Of a stretch of DNA of 64,000 bases, positions 34,576 through 42,655 are shown one piece after another. The stretch lies in NCBI GenBank assembly GCA_015351705.1, contig JADIIM010000024.1, positions 62,001 through 126,000 on the forward strand, read 5' to 3'. The first letter of the stretch is position 1. The number at the start of each line of letters is the position of its first letter. This DNA comes from Aeromicrobium sp. Its GTDB lineage: Bacteria > Actinomycetota > Coriobacteriia > Anaerosomatales > Anaerosomataceae. The translations under genes were made by a program, and so were the position numbers. A model generated the notes under the pieces. The model searched no databases, had not been told where the DNA came from, and was given only the letters and a program-made list of their open reading frames with translations.

Positions 34576-35268
34576 CTAGCCGCGCGGCCCACCGCCGTCG
34601 TGGATGTACAGACGTGGTTCGTCGCCTCGCAGAAGTCCGACGAACCGGCGATGGTGCGCCGCATACACAAGGACCCCCATCGCCAGGGCGAAGGGCCAGT
34701 CAGGGGAGCGGAGCAGCAGCGCCGTGACCGGCAGGGTCGCGGCAGCGGTCACCTGGCCGGCCATCATGTACCGGGTGAGCGCGATCGTGAGCAGCCCGAC
34801 CACCACGACGGCGGCGAAGTACCGCCAGTCGTACGAGAGAAGCGCTCCGGCCCCGGTGGCCAGTCCCTTGCCGGTGCGGCCGAACCGTCGCTTGAGCAGC
34901 GCGAGCCACAGCGAGTAGTTGTGACCTGCCACAGCGCCTGCCACTGCAGCCATCGCGATGGCGCCGGCCCCGGTGCCGCTGTACTCGGCGCGTTCGAGCA
35001 GGACGCCCACCGGCGTGACGAGCACCCCGAACGCGACATGCTTCGCCGCGGCTACGGGAAGTGCGCCCTTGAGCACGTCTGCCACCATCGCCACGGTGAA
35101 CCATCCCCACGACCCTGTGGTACGTCGCACGTTCATCGCGCCGACGTTGCCGGTCCCGTGGGTGGTGACGTCCTCGCCCGTGACCGCTCGTACGATCGTA
35201 TAGGCCCACGGGATCGAGCCGATGAGGTATGCGGCACACAGCACGCCGAGGACGACCAAGACCGTCAT
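34576..35268 (-). CDS. plsY: PlsY-family glycerol-3-phosphate acyltransferase
   Basis: This membrane enzyme acylates glycerol-3-phosphate from acyl-phosphate as the first step of phospholipid synthesis. The 230-residue protein has several hydrophobic helices and the PlsY pattern: YLIGSIPWAYTIVRAVTGED near residue 14, HGTGNVGAMNVRRTTG near 36, and a G-K-G motif in FGRTGKGLATGAG. The ATG at 35268 shares four bases with the stop of the upstream lipid kinase (ATGA), so the pair is an operon for lipid metabolism. It is somewhat longer than typical PlsY and some helices are altered (VAGHNYSLWL in place of a canonical GHxxP), so a specialised acyltransferase is possible. Confidence 0.82.
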   Translation of the reverse strand: MTVLVVLGVLCAAYLIGSIPWAYTIVRAVTGEDVTTHGTGNVGAMNVRRTTGSWGWFTVAMVADVLKGALPVAAAKHVAFGVLVTPVGVLLERAEYSGTGAGAIAMAAVAGAVAGHNYSLWLALLKRRFGRTGKGLATGAGALLSYDWRYFAAVVVVGLLTIALTRYMMAGQVTAAATLPVTALLLRSPDWPFALAMGVLVYAAHHRRFVGLLRGDEPRLYIHDGGGPRG

Positions 35269-36161
35269 CGCGGCACCACGCATTCGACACCAGCGGGGAG
35301 GATCTCTACCTCGAACCGGCGATCGATGAGGACCTCGCCGTCGATCTGCGCGGGCATGGGCTCGTCGGAATCGATCGTGAGCGACCGGTGGCGCGCCATG
35401 TGGACCGGGCGCATGCCAGTGTGCGCGCCGGCGATGGCGAAAGGCAGTCTCATGAGCGCCTGGGGTAGCGAGAGCGGATCGATCCGGCAGACTTCCAGCA
35501 GCCCGTCGTCAGGAACAGCGTCTGGTGCGATCTTGAATCCACCACCGTACGTGGGGCCGATGGTCGCTGCGATGATCAGCAGGTCATGGGCCACCGGCTC
35601 GGCGCCGTCCCAGCTCACGCGCACGTGATGCGGGTACAGCTCGTTGAACAGCACGTGAAGCAGCGCGGTGAGGTAGAGCCACAGTCCCGAGCGACGTGTG
35701 GTGGCCTTGTACTCGACCGCCTTGGCGGTCACACGGGCGTCGAGGCCAGCGGCGAACGAGTTGTTGAAGTAGATGCCGTTGCAGACGCCGATGTCGAAGC
35801 GACGGGTGACCCCGGAGATGAGCGCCAGTGACGCATCGGTGACGTCATCGGGGATCCCGAGCGTCCGGCGGGTGTCGTTGCCGCTGCCGGTGGGGATGAC
35901 CCCGAGCGCAGGGCGGTCGTCGGGGGGGCGGCGCATGAGGCCGTTCAGGACCTCATGCACGGTCCCGTCGCCACCGACGGCCACCACGACATCGTAGCCT
36001 TCAGCCGCAGCGGCGATCTCCGTGGCGTGCCCGACATGTGTCGTGAGCGCGGTGTCGTGCTCGGCGCGGGCGAGGAGCTTCTCGATCACCGGGACGAGCT
36101 TGCCGGTCTCACCGTGCCGGGCCTGAGGGTTGACGATCAGTAGCAGTCTTCGCGGGGACAT
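35265..36161 (-). CDS. Diacylglycerol/lipid kinase family protein
   Basis: This is a 298-residue lipid kinase of the DagK/YegS family. The N-terminal LLLIVNPQARHGETGKLVPV, the nucleotide-binding VVAVGGDGTVHEVLNGLM near residue 62, and IPTGSGNDTRRTLGI are all present. In the second domain, GVCNGIYFNNSFAAGLDA, YGGGFKIAPDAVPDDGLLEV and the C-terminal DGEVLIDRRFEVEILPAGVE complete the family pattern. The ATG at 36161 opens the domain directly; a frame extension to 36194 is possible. It is coupled to the plsY-like gene by a four-base overlap. It is similar in type to the partial gene at the left edge of the window but is more complete, with a phosphatidyl-type substrate inferred. Confidence 0.87.
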   Translation of the reverse strand: MSPRRLLLIVNPQARHGETGKLVPVIEKLLARAEHDTALTTHVGHATEIAAAAEGYDVVVAVGGDGTVHEVLNGLMRRPPDDRPALGVIPTGSGNDTRRTLGIPDDVTDASLALISGVTRRFDIGVCNGIYFNNSFAAGLDARVTAKAVEYKATTRRSGLWLYLTALLHVLFNELYPHHVRVSWDGAEPVAHDLLIIAATIGPTYGGGFKIAPDAVPDDGLLEVCRIDPLSLPQALMRLPFAIAGAHTGMRPVHMARHRSLTIDSDEPMPAQIDGEVLIDRRFEVEILPAGVECVVPR

Positions 36162-36254
36162 CTGGGGCGCCTGTCGCCGGGGGCATAGGAGCAAGGATAG
36201 CGGCAGCGTAGCGTGTTGGAAACAGGGCGCGCCTGTGCTACTGTTCTCGCGCCC

Positions 36255-36330
36255 GCCCTCTTAGCTCAGAGGATAGAGCGTCTGCCTCCGGAGCAGAAGG
36301 TCGCAGGTTCGAATCCTGCAGAGGGCGCCA
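36255..36330 (+). tRNA. tRNA-Arg (anticodon CCG)
   Basis: A 76-base cloverleaf is visible. The acceptor stem pairs GCCCUCU with AGAGGGC, and CCA is encoded at 36328-36330. The anticodon stem UCUGC/GCAGA closes the loop CUCCGGA with anticodon CCG, which reads CGG arginine codons. The T arm has GCAGG-UUCGAAU-CCUGC. A hairpin follows at 36343. CGG is a common arginine codon in this GC-rich genome, so a dedicated tRNA is expected. Confidence 0.97.
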
Positions 36331-36342
36331 CCCGATGACATC

Positions 36343-36374
36343 GAACGGCCGGCCCCACTCGGAGCCGGCCGTTC
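36343..36374. terminator. Bidirectional hairpin after tRNA-Arg and EF-G paralogue
   Basis: A perfect 11-bp inverted repeat (GAACGGCCGGC, 36343-36353; GCCGGCCGTTC, 36364-36374) closes a ten-base loop. It sits 12 bases after the tRNA and 33 bases after the convergent EF-G-like gene's stop, so it can serve both strands. Confidence 0.8.
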
Positions 36375-36407
36375 GCGTGTGTCGGCGACGCGGTCAGTCG
36401 TTCAGCG

Positions 36408-38471
36408 CTAATGCCCCTCGGCCTTCTCCTTCTGGTACTCCTCGACGAGCCGCTTCTGAACGTCTCCCGGCACCTGCTCGTAGCTTTCGATGGAGATGGT
36501 GAACGTCCCGGTCCCGCTCGTGATCGAGCGCAGATGAGGCGAGTAGTGGACCACCTCGGCGTACGGCGCCTGCGCCTTGATGACCTGGATGCCGGCCTCG
36601 GGGGCGTCCATGCCGAGGATGCGGCCCCGGAGCGAGGAGATGTCACCCATGACCGCCCCTGCGTGCTCGTCCGGGACCTCGATCGTGAGCGTCGCGATCG
36701 GCTCGAGGATCACGGGGTCGGCCTTCTCGACCGCAGCGCGGAAGCCGATGCGCGCGGCGGTCTTGAACGCCATCTCGTTGCTGTCCACCGAGTGCATCGA
36801 GCCGTCGTACACGGCCACCTTCACGTCCTGCACCGGGTAGCCTGCGATGGCGCCGGTCGCCATCGTGTCCTGCACGCCCTTGTCGATGGCCACGATGAAC
36901 GGCTTGGAGATCCTGCCGCCCACGATCTCGTCGATGAACTCGTAGCCGGCGCCCGGGTTGGGCTCGACGCGAAGCCAGCAGTCCGCGAACTGTCCGGAGC
37001 CGCCGGTCTGCTTCTTGTGGCGACCCTGGGCCTGCGCCGACTTGCGGATGGTCTCGCGGTAGGGTATGCGCAGATCCTCGGTCTCGGCCTCGACGTGGAA
37101 CCGCTCGCGCAGGTGGGCGAGGAGGACGTCGATCGCCGCGTCACCGATCGCGCTCACGACCGTCTGACGTGTCTCCTCGTCGCGGTTCATGAGCAGGGCC
37201 GGATCCTCCTCCACGATGGTCTTGAGTGCAGTGCCGAGCTTGTCTTCGTCGGCCTTGGTCTTGGCCACGAGGGCGACGGGGTACAGCGGCTCGGGGACCG
37301 GGAGTGGCGCGAAGGCGATGTCGCCGTCGGCCGACAGTGTGTCGTTCGTGAGCGTGTCGGAGAGCTTGGTGAGGACGGCGATGTCTCCAGCGGGGGCGCC
37401 GTCGATATCGACGGTCTCCTTCCCGGTGATCTTGAAGACGTGCGCGGCACGCTCCTTCTTGCCGGTCCGTGAGTTGACGAGTTCGGCGCCCGGTGTCAGC
37501 GTGCCGGAGACGACCTTCACGAAGTTGATGCGTCCGACGTAGGGGTCGGACAGCGTCTTGAACACGTGACAGGCCACCGGGCCTTCGGTGGAGATGCTGA
37601 TCTCGCCGCCGTCGGTCGTGGCGAGAGCACCGTGTGCGGTAGGCTCGGGGAAGAAACTCACGATGTCGTCCATGAGGTCTTCGACGCCCTGGAGGGTGAG
37701 CGCCGAGCCGACGAAGACGGGGATGAAGATGGACTTGGCGATGGCCTTGTCGAGCAGGGTCTCGAGTTCGGACTGTGTCAGCCGCTCGCCCTCGAGGTAC
37801 TTCTCCATGAGATCGTCATCGGCCTCCGCGACGAGTTCGCACAGTTTGTCGCGGGCGGCCTCGGCGGCATCGGACATCTCGGCGGGGATGTCGACGATCT
37901 CCTCGCTCTCGCCCTTGTGGAGGTACGCCTTCATGCGGATGACATCGATGACCCCACGGAAGTCGGCCTCTTGGCCGATCGGGATCTGGACGGCGCCGAC
38001 GCGATGGCCGAAGGCCGCTTCAAGGGCGGCCATCGCGGCATCGAAGTCGGCGTGCTCCTTGTCCATGCGGTTGACGAACACCGACTTGGCGATGCCGCAG
38101 TCGGTGGCGAGCCGCCAGAGCTTGCGGGTCTGGACCTGGGGGCCGGCGACGGCGTCCACGACGAACAGCGCCATCTCGGCGGCCTCCATGCCGGCGACCG
38201 CGTCGCCGATGAAGTCGGCGTAGCCCGGGGTGTCGATGACGTTGATCTTCACGCCCTTGTGCATGACAGGCGCGATGGCGAGGTTGAGCGTGATCTTGCG
38301 ACGGACCTCTTCCGAGTCATAGTCGAGGTTGGAGTGTCCGTCGGCCACGCTGCCGAGGCGCTTGGTCTGACCGGCCATGAAGAGCATCGCCTCGGCGAGC
38401 GACGTCTTTCCCGCATCTCCATGGCCGAGCAGGACGACGTTACGGACCTTGTCGGTGCTGGGTGCTCCCAT
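36408..38471 (-). CDS. Elongation factor G-like GTPase (EF-G paralogue)
   Basis: This 687-residue translational GTPase has the EF-G domain order. Landmarks are P-loop GHGDAGKTSLAEAM at about residue 16, G3 as DTPGYADFIG, NRMDKEH for guanine specificity, then domains II-V ending in SITSGTGTFTISIESYEQVP. It differs from standard EF-G: the P-loop lacks the usual AHIDAGKTT form, and the catalytic G3 histidine is tyrosine. These traits mark the EF-G2/FusA2-like subfamily. The ATG at 38471 has GAGGAGG eight bases upstream. No rpsL-rpsG-tuf genes are adjacent, as they are for the housekeeping copy. A role in stress, ribosome recycling or specialised translocation is possible but unproven. Confidence 0.85.
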   Translation of the reverse strand: MGAPSTDKVRNVVLLGHGDAGKTSLAEAMLFMAGQTKRLGSVADGHSNLDYDSEEVRRKITLNLAIAPVMHKGVKINVIDTPGYADFIGDAVAGMEAAEMALFVVDAVAGPQVQTRKLWRLATDCGIAKSVFVNRMDKEHADFDAAMAALEAAFGHRVGAVQIPIGQEADFRGVIDVIRMKAYLHKGESEEIVDIPAEMSDAAEAARDKLCELVAEADDDLMEKYLEGERLTQSELETLLDKAIAKSIFIPVFVGSALTLQGVEDLMDDIVSFFPEPTAHGALATTDGGEISISTEGPVACHVFKTLSDPYVGRINFVKVVSGTLTPGAELVNSRTGKKERAAHVFKITGKETVDIDGAPAGDIAVLTKLSDTLTNDTLSADGDIAFAPLPVPEPLYPVALVAKTKADEDKLGTALKTIVEEDPALLMNRDEETRQTVVSAIGDAAIDVLLAHLRERFHVEAETEDLRIPYRETIRKSAQAQGRHKKQTGGSGQFADCWLRVEPNPGAGYEFIDEIVGGRISKPFIVAIDKGVQDTMATGAIAGYPVQDVKVAVYDGSMHSVDSNEMAFKTAARIGFRAAVEKADPVILEPIATLTIEVPDEHAGAVMGDISSLRGRILGMDAPEAGIQVIKAQAPYAEVVHYSPHLRSITSGTGTFTISIESYEQVPGDVQKRLVEEYQKEKAEGH

Positions 38472-38680
38472 GAGCATCGCCTCCTCGCGAACCACCGGAC
38501 GACCGTTGGCGGGTCGCTCATGCCGGCGCACTGCGTGGCTCTGCTGCGGTCCGGCTTCGACGACCCGGTTCACGCGCTGCGCCGGGCGCCCGGACGGGCG
38601 GCGGCGTGATGCACACGATAGCACAAGGTCAACGTCGGCCACGGAGCCTCATACGTCCTCGGTGGGACGCCCGGAGGCGA

Positions 38681-38709
38681 CTGACGAGGGTGTGTGGCAC
38701 TGCTAGAAT
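38681..38709 (+). promoter_or_regulatory. Predicted sigma-70-type promoter of the cyclophilin gene
   Basis: CTGACG (38681-38686) and TAGAAT (38704-38709) are separated by 17 bases, close to the TTGACA/TATAAT pattern. Transcription would begin near 38716, leaving a leader of about 48 bases before the ATG at 38764. The remaining 38472-38680 stretch should contain the EF-G paralogue's promoter, but no convincing minus-strand pair was found. Confidence 0.6.
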
Positions 38710-38763
38710 GAACGGGTCCGTCACCCGTCGCTTTGCGCGAGTCGCCTGTACAGAAGGGACACC

Positions 38764-39435
38764 ATGCCCGCATCCGTCCTGCGTGGCCGCATCATCGTCG
38801 CAGTGCTCTTCGCGCTGCTCATCCCCGCCGGTTGTTCGGCACGGGATGTCTCGGCACCCGACCAGATGCACGCGAGCGCACCCGGTGCTCCAGCGCAGTC
38901 CGTGCTACCGACACCAGCTCCCGAGGAGGCCCCCATGCTCCACACGTCCGAGGTTGAGATCACCGGCGCCGAGAAGGCGGTCATGACGACGTCGAAAGGA
39001 GTCATCGTCCTGGAGTTCTTCGCCGATGACGCCCCCAACACGGTGGCGAACTTCATCGAGCTCGCCGAATCCGGCTTCTACGACGGTCTCAAGTTCCATC
39101 GTGTCATCCCGGGCTTCATGGCCCAGGGAGGCGATCCCCTCACCCGCGACCTCACGCCCGAGCAGGTGATCGCGGGGGCGCCGGGAGTGGGGACCGGAGA
39201 CCCGGGCTGGAAGCAGAAGGCCGAGTTCAACAGCCGGAAGCATGTACGGGGCGCGCTGTCGATGGCGCGGTCGCAGGCGCCCGACTCGGCGGGATCCCAG
39301 TTCTTCATCTGTTTCGACGCCCACCCGCATCTCGACGGGCAGTACACGGCCTTCGGCCAGGTGGTCTCGGGCATGGAGGTCGTCGACACCATCACCATCG
39401 GAGACGTGATCCAGTCGATAGCCATCGAGCGGTAG
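38764..39435 (+). CDS. Lipoprotein peptidyl-prolyl cis-trans isomerase (cyclophilin type)
   Basis: This extracytoplasmic cyclophilin speeds proline isomerisation during folding of exported proteins. The 223-residue precursor has a signal peptide (about residues 1-24) and a lipobox LIPAGCSA, so C24 should be lipid-modified and hold it at the outer face of the membrane. A short unstructured linker follows. The cyclophilin domain has FYDGLKFHRVIPGFMAQGGD, ALSMARSQAPDSAGSQFFI with the active-site QFFI, and DGQYTAFGQVVSGMEVVD. The ATG has AAGGGA upstream. It is followed within five bases by the TPR gene, which may be cotranscribed. Confidence 0.93.
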   Translation: MPASVLRGRIIVAVLFALLIPAGCSARDVSAPDQMHASAPGAPAQSVLPTPAPEEAPMLHTSEVEITGAEKAVMTTSKGVIVLEFFADDAPNTVANFIELAESGFYDGLKFHRVIPGFMAQGGDPLTRDLTPEQVIAGAPGVGTGDPGWKQKAEFNSRKHVRGALSMARSQAPDSAGSQFFICFDAHPHLDGQYTAFGQVVSGMEVVDTITIGDVIQSIAIER

Positions 39436-39439
39436 GCGG

Positions 39440-40738
39440 GTGACCACTGTGGACGACGCACGACTCTCGACGGCCGAGGAGGCCTACCAGGCGGGTGACT
39501 GGACCGTGGCCGCGCGGGAGTTCCTCGCCGCCACCGGTGGCGAGGCGGCTGGCGCGGGCTACGCGTTCCATCGCGCGGGAAACGCGCTCATGCGGCTCAA
39601 GCGCCTGGATGACGCGGCCGCGGTCTACGAGCGTGCTCTGCAAGATGAGGAGTACGAGGACACCGGCGCGGTCGCCTGCAACCTCGGCACCGCACTGGCG
39701 GCGCTCGGCGAGCACGACCGGGCCGCGCAGTCGTTCCGGCGCGCGGCCGCCGACCCCGCCTACGCGGGGCGCTACAAGGGCCTGCAAGGGCTCGGAGGGG
39801 CGCTCTACGAGATGGGACGGATCGAGGAGTCGGCCGAGGCGTACCGTGAGGCCGCGCTCGACGAGGGCAACCCCGACCCCGGCAAGGCGCTCAACAACCT
39901 CGGCCTCTGCTTCCTGAAGCTTGGTCGCCCCGCGGACGCGGTCGCCGCGTACCGTGCTGCGCTCGAGCGGCCCGAGTATCGTGGCAAAGGCAGGGCGGCC
40001 GCCAATCTCGGCATGGCGTATGCGGCGCTGGGCGAGCATGATGCCGCGGTCGTGGCGTTCGAACGCGCTCGCGACGAGTTCGGCTTCACCCTCGGCGGTG
40101 CGATGGAGTCGGCGTACCGCACTTCTTCGGCAGCGATCGGTGGCGACATCGCGCCTGCGCCGGGGGGCTCACAGGTCGAAGGCTGGAGCACCGGGGAGAT
40201 CCCAATGGGCTCGGCCGAGGCCGACCTGGCGTGCGATGGCGCTGACGAAGTGTCGCGGTTCTTCGCCATGACAGACGCCGAGATGAAGGCGGCCGACCGC
40301 GAAGCGAGACGTCGAGAGCGGCTCGACAGCAGGCAACGCAAGCCGGTGTGGGTGACCGTGCTGACGTGGGCTGCAGCGGTAGTGCTCGTCGCGGGGGCGC
40401 TGGTCGGAGCGTACCTGTTCGGTCTCGGGTATCCGACGCAACACATGACCGTACAGGGGATGCTCGAGGCGTATCGGGCCGGCCAAACGGTGGAGTCGTA
40501 CTGGGTCGCCGTCCCCACGCGTGACGTTGCAAAAGCGATGTCGAGTCTGCCCCCGGCGTGGGAGTCGTACGACGTCGTGCGCGTCGTTCGCTCGGCCCGC
40601 ACTTCGAAGGCCGATGTCACGATCGTGTTGGAGCAAGGGGGGACGGTCGCCTACGAGGTGTCGCTCGCGCGTGAGGGTGTGGGCTGGAAGGTCAACGGCA
40701 TCACGAACTCCTTCAACTCACTCGAAGGTGGGCTCTAG
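39440..40738 (+). CDS. TPR-repeat protein with single membrane helix
   Basis: The 432-residue protein has an N-terminal solenoid of tetratricopeptide repeats (about residues 8-215), with pieces such as AYQAGDWTVAAREFLAAT, YAFHRAGNALMRLKRLDDA, LNNLGLCFLKLGRPADAVAA and NLGMAYAALGEHDAAVVAFE. A charged region (about 275-295), one membrane helix (about 298-320) and a C-terminal external domain of about 110 residues follow; the latter is not recognised. The topology places the TPRs in the cytoplasm. The GTG at 39440 has GGCGGG nearby; another GTG three codons in is possible. TPRs mediate protein binding and the partner is unknown. Confidence 0.85.
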   Translation: MTTVDDARLSTAEEAYQAGDWTVAAREFLAATGGEAAGAGYAFHRAGNALMRLKRLDDAAAVYERALQDEEYEDTGAVACNLGTALAALGEHDRAAQSFRRAAADPAYAGRYKGLQGLGGALYEMGRIEESAEAYREAALDEGNPDPGKALNNLGLCFLKLGRPADAVAAYRAALERPEYRGKGRAAANLGMAYAALGEHDAAVVAFERARDEFGFTLGGAMESAYRTSSAAIGGDIAPAPGGSQVEGWSTGEIPMGSAEADLACDGADEVSRFFAMTDAEMKAADREARRRERLDSRQRKPVWVTVLTWAAAVVLVAGALVGAYLFGLGYPTQHMTVQGMLEAYRAGQTVESYWVAVPTRDVAKAMSSLPPAWESYDVVRVVRSARTSKADVTIVLEQGGTVAYEVSLAREGVGWKVNGITNSFNSLEGGL

Positions 40739-40774
40739 CCGAGAAGACGAGCGGCTCGTCAGGATCCGGCCGGG

Positions 40775-40804
40775 TTGCGTTTCCCGGCCTGGTGCTGCTA
40801 TATG
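40775..40804 (+). promoter_or_regulatory. Predicted promoter of ndk
   Basis: TTGCGT (40775-40780) and TATATG (40799-40804) are separated by 18 bases. The position, about 44 bases before the GTG start of ndk and after the TPR gene's stop, fits a separate ndk promoter. The assignment is by consensus only. Confidence 0.5.
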
Positions 40805-40847
40805 GCACGAAACCGAAACGGTGCCGACAGCGGATGAAGGAGTGCGT

Positions 40848-41249
40848 GTGACTCAGCGGACGTACTGCATGATCAAGCCCGATGCCGTCGCGAGGGGACT
40901 CGTCGGCCGCATCGTGACCCGGTTCGAAGAGGTCGGCCTTGAGATCGAGCGCCTTGAGCTCGGCATGGTCAGTGCCGAGCAGGCCGCCGCGAACTACGCG
41001 GAGCATGAGGGCAAGCCGTTCTACGACGGGCTGGTCTCCTACATCACCTCCGGCCCAGTGGTGAAGATGGTCCTGTCCGGACCTGAGGCCGTCGCCGTCG
41101 TACGCAAACTCATGGGCGTGACCAACCCCAAAGAGGCCGCGCCGGGCACCATCCGCGGTGACTTCGGACTGACGTTGGATGCGAACATCGTGCACGGCTC
41201 TGATTCGCCGGAGAGCGCCGAGCGCGAGATCGCGATCTTCTTCGGATAG
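40848..41249 (+). CDS. ndk: Nucleoside diphosphate kinase
   Basis: Ndk transfers the gamma phosphate between nucleoside triphosphates and diphosphates through a phosphohistidine. The 133-residue protein shows TYCMIKPDAVARGLVG, the substrate-binding KPFYDGLVSYITSGPVV, ATP-site NPKEAAPGTIRGDFG, and the active-site histidine in ANIVHGSDSPESAEREI. The GTG at 40848 was chosen because AAGGAG precedes it; a longer reading from 40521 lies inside the TPR gene. The length is typical of a bacterial hexameric or tetrameric Ndk. It stands just before the rnf cluster. Confidence 0.95.
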   Translation: MTQRTYCMIKPDAVARGLVGRIVTRFEEVGLEIERLELGMVSAEQAAANYAEHEGKPFYDGLVSYITSGPVVKMVLSGPEAVAVVRKLMGVTNPKEAAPGTIRGDFGLTLDANIVHGSDSPESAEREIAIFFG

Positions 41250-41359
41250 GCCGGCGCGCGCCCACTTCCTGCGGGTCAGCCCGCGGGGGTGGGCGACCGC
41301 TTCGAGCCCGGTGTGTGCGCATCTCAGGTGCGCCGACCGGGAGACGGGGAGGGGTACTC

Positions 41360-42655
41360 TTGGCAAGACGGGTGTTCAGGGGTGGGGTGCATCCACCTGA
41401 GCACAAAGATGCGACCGCCGGTTCCGCGATCCAGTGGGCACCGGTGCCCTCGCAGCTCGTGGTTCCGATGAGCCAGCACCTGGGAGCTCCATGCCAGCCG
41501 CTCGTCGAGAAGGGTGATCGCGTCGAGCGCGGGCAGGTGATCGGCTCGGTGGACGCGATGGTGAGTGCGCCGGTGCACAGTCCCGTCTCGGGTACCGTGA
41601 CCGCCGTGGCCAAGACGCTGACACCCGGCGGGACCTCATCGGTCGCCGTGGTGATCGAGCCCGACGAGACGCAGGACCGTGAGTCGTTCGTGACGGTGCC
41701 CGAGGCTGAGGACCGTGACCGTGTCCGCGCCGCGGGCATCGTGGGCATGGGGGGAGCCACGTTCCCGAGCGTCGTGAAGCTCACGCCACCGAAAGGCATG
41801 GCCGTCGACACGGTCATCGTGAACGGGTGCGAGTGCGAGCCCTTCCTCACGTGCGATCATCGCGTGATGCTCGAGCAGCCCGAACGTGTGGTCGCCGGTG
41901 CCGCACATATCAAGCGGATCGTCGGGGCGGCACGCGTGGTGATCGCCGTCGAGTCCAACAAGCCGGATGCCGCGGAGGCGCTCCGGCAGGCGGCGGGTGA
42001 CACGGCCGAGGTCGTCGTCCTGCCGACACGCTATCCGCAGGGCGCGGAGAAGCAGCTGATCTACGCGCTGCTCAGCAAGGAGGTGCCGCACGGGAAGCTG
42101 CCCGCGGCCACCGGGGCGCTCGTACACAACGTCGCCACCGCTGTCGCGATCGCGGACGCACTGGAGCACGGTAAGCCGCTCACCGAGCGTGTGGTCACCG
42201 TGACGGGCGCTGTTGCGCGTCCCGGCAACTACCGGGTGCTGATCGGCACTTCGGTCGCCGACCTGATCGAGCATGCCGGTGGCCTGGTGGGTGACGTCGA
42301 GCGGGTGATCGCCGGCGGACCCATGACCGGGCAGGCGCTCGGCTCTCTCGATGTGCCGGTCACGAAGGGTACATCAGGGATCGTCGCGCTTGCGGCCGGG
42401 GTCGCAGCGCCCGCGGTCAGCGACGACCAGCCGTGCATACGATGCGGCCGATGCCCCGAAGGATGCCCGATGGGGCTGGAGCCGTATGCGATCGCCAACC
42501 ACGCGTACCGTCGGCAGTGGGACGCCGCCGCGGAGCGCCACGCCACGGACTGCATCGAGTGCGGCGTCTGCTCATATGTGTGCCCGACCGGACGGCCGCT
42601 CGTCCAGCTCATCAGGCTGGCCAAGGCTGCGGCGATGAGCAAAGGAGGGAACTGA
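41360..42655 (+). CDS. rnfC: Rnf complex subunit RnfC
   Basis: RnfC is the peripheral NADH-binding subunit of the Rnf ferredoxin:NAD+ oxidoreductase. The 431-residue protein has the family start RRVFRGGVHPPEHK, the FMN/NADH-binding part with GMGGATFPSVVKL and NGCECEPFLTCDH, and two [4Fe-4S] motifs near the C-terminus, CIRCGRCPEGCP and CIECGVCSYVCP. The TTG at 41360 is the proposed start, with GGAGGGG five bases upstream and the conserved N-terminus right after it. Its stop overlaps the rnfD ATG. The order C-D-G-E-A-B matches the clostridial and actinobacterial operons. Confidence 0.93.
   Translation: MARRVFRGGVHPPEHKDATAGSAIQWAPVPSQLVVPMSQHLGAPCQPLVEKGDRVERGQVIGSVDAMVSAPVHSPVSGTVTAVAKTLTPGGTSSVAVVIEPDETQDRESFVTVPEAEDRDRVRAAGIVGMGGATFPSVVKLTPPKGMAVDTVIVNGCECEPFLTCDHRVMLEQPERVVAGAAHIKRIVGAARVVIAVESNKPDAAEALRQAAGDTAEVVVLPTRYPQGAEKQLIYALLSKEVPHGKLPAATGALVHNVATAVAIADALEHGKPLTERVVTVTGAVARPGNYRVLIGTSVADLIEHAGGLVGDVERVIAGGPMTGQALGSLDVPVTKGTSGIVALAAGVAAPAVSDDQPCIRCGRCPEGCPMGLEPYAIANHAYRRQWDAAAERHATDCIECGVCSYVCPTGRPLVQLIRLAKAAAMSKGGN

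Noticed and set aside
36255-36330. A tRNA-Sec gene to support the selenoprotein
   Set aside because: The only tRNA seen in the window is tRNA-Arg(CCG) with a standard 7-bp acceptor stem. No selC, selA, selB or selD was recognised here.
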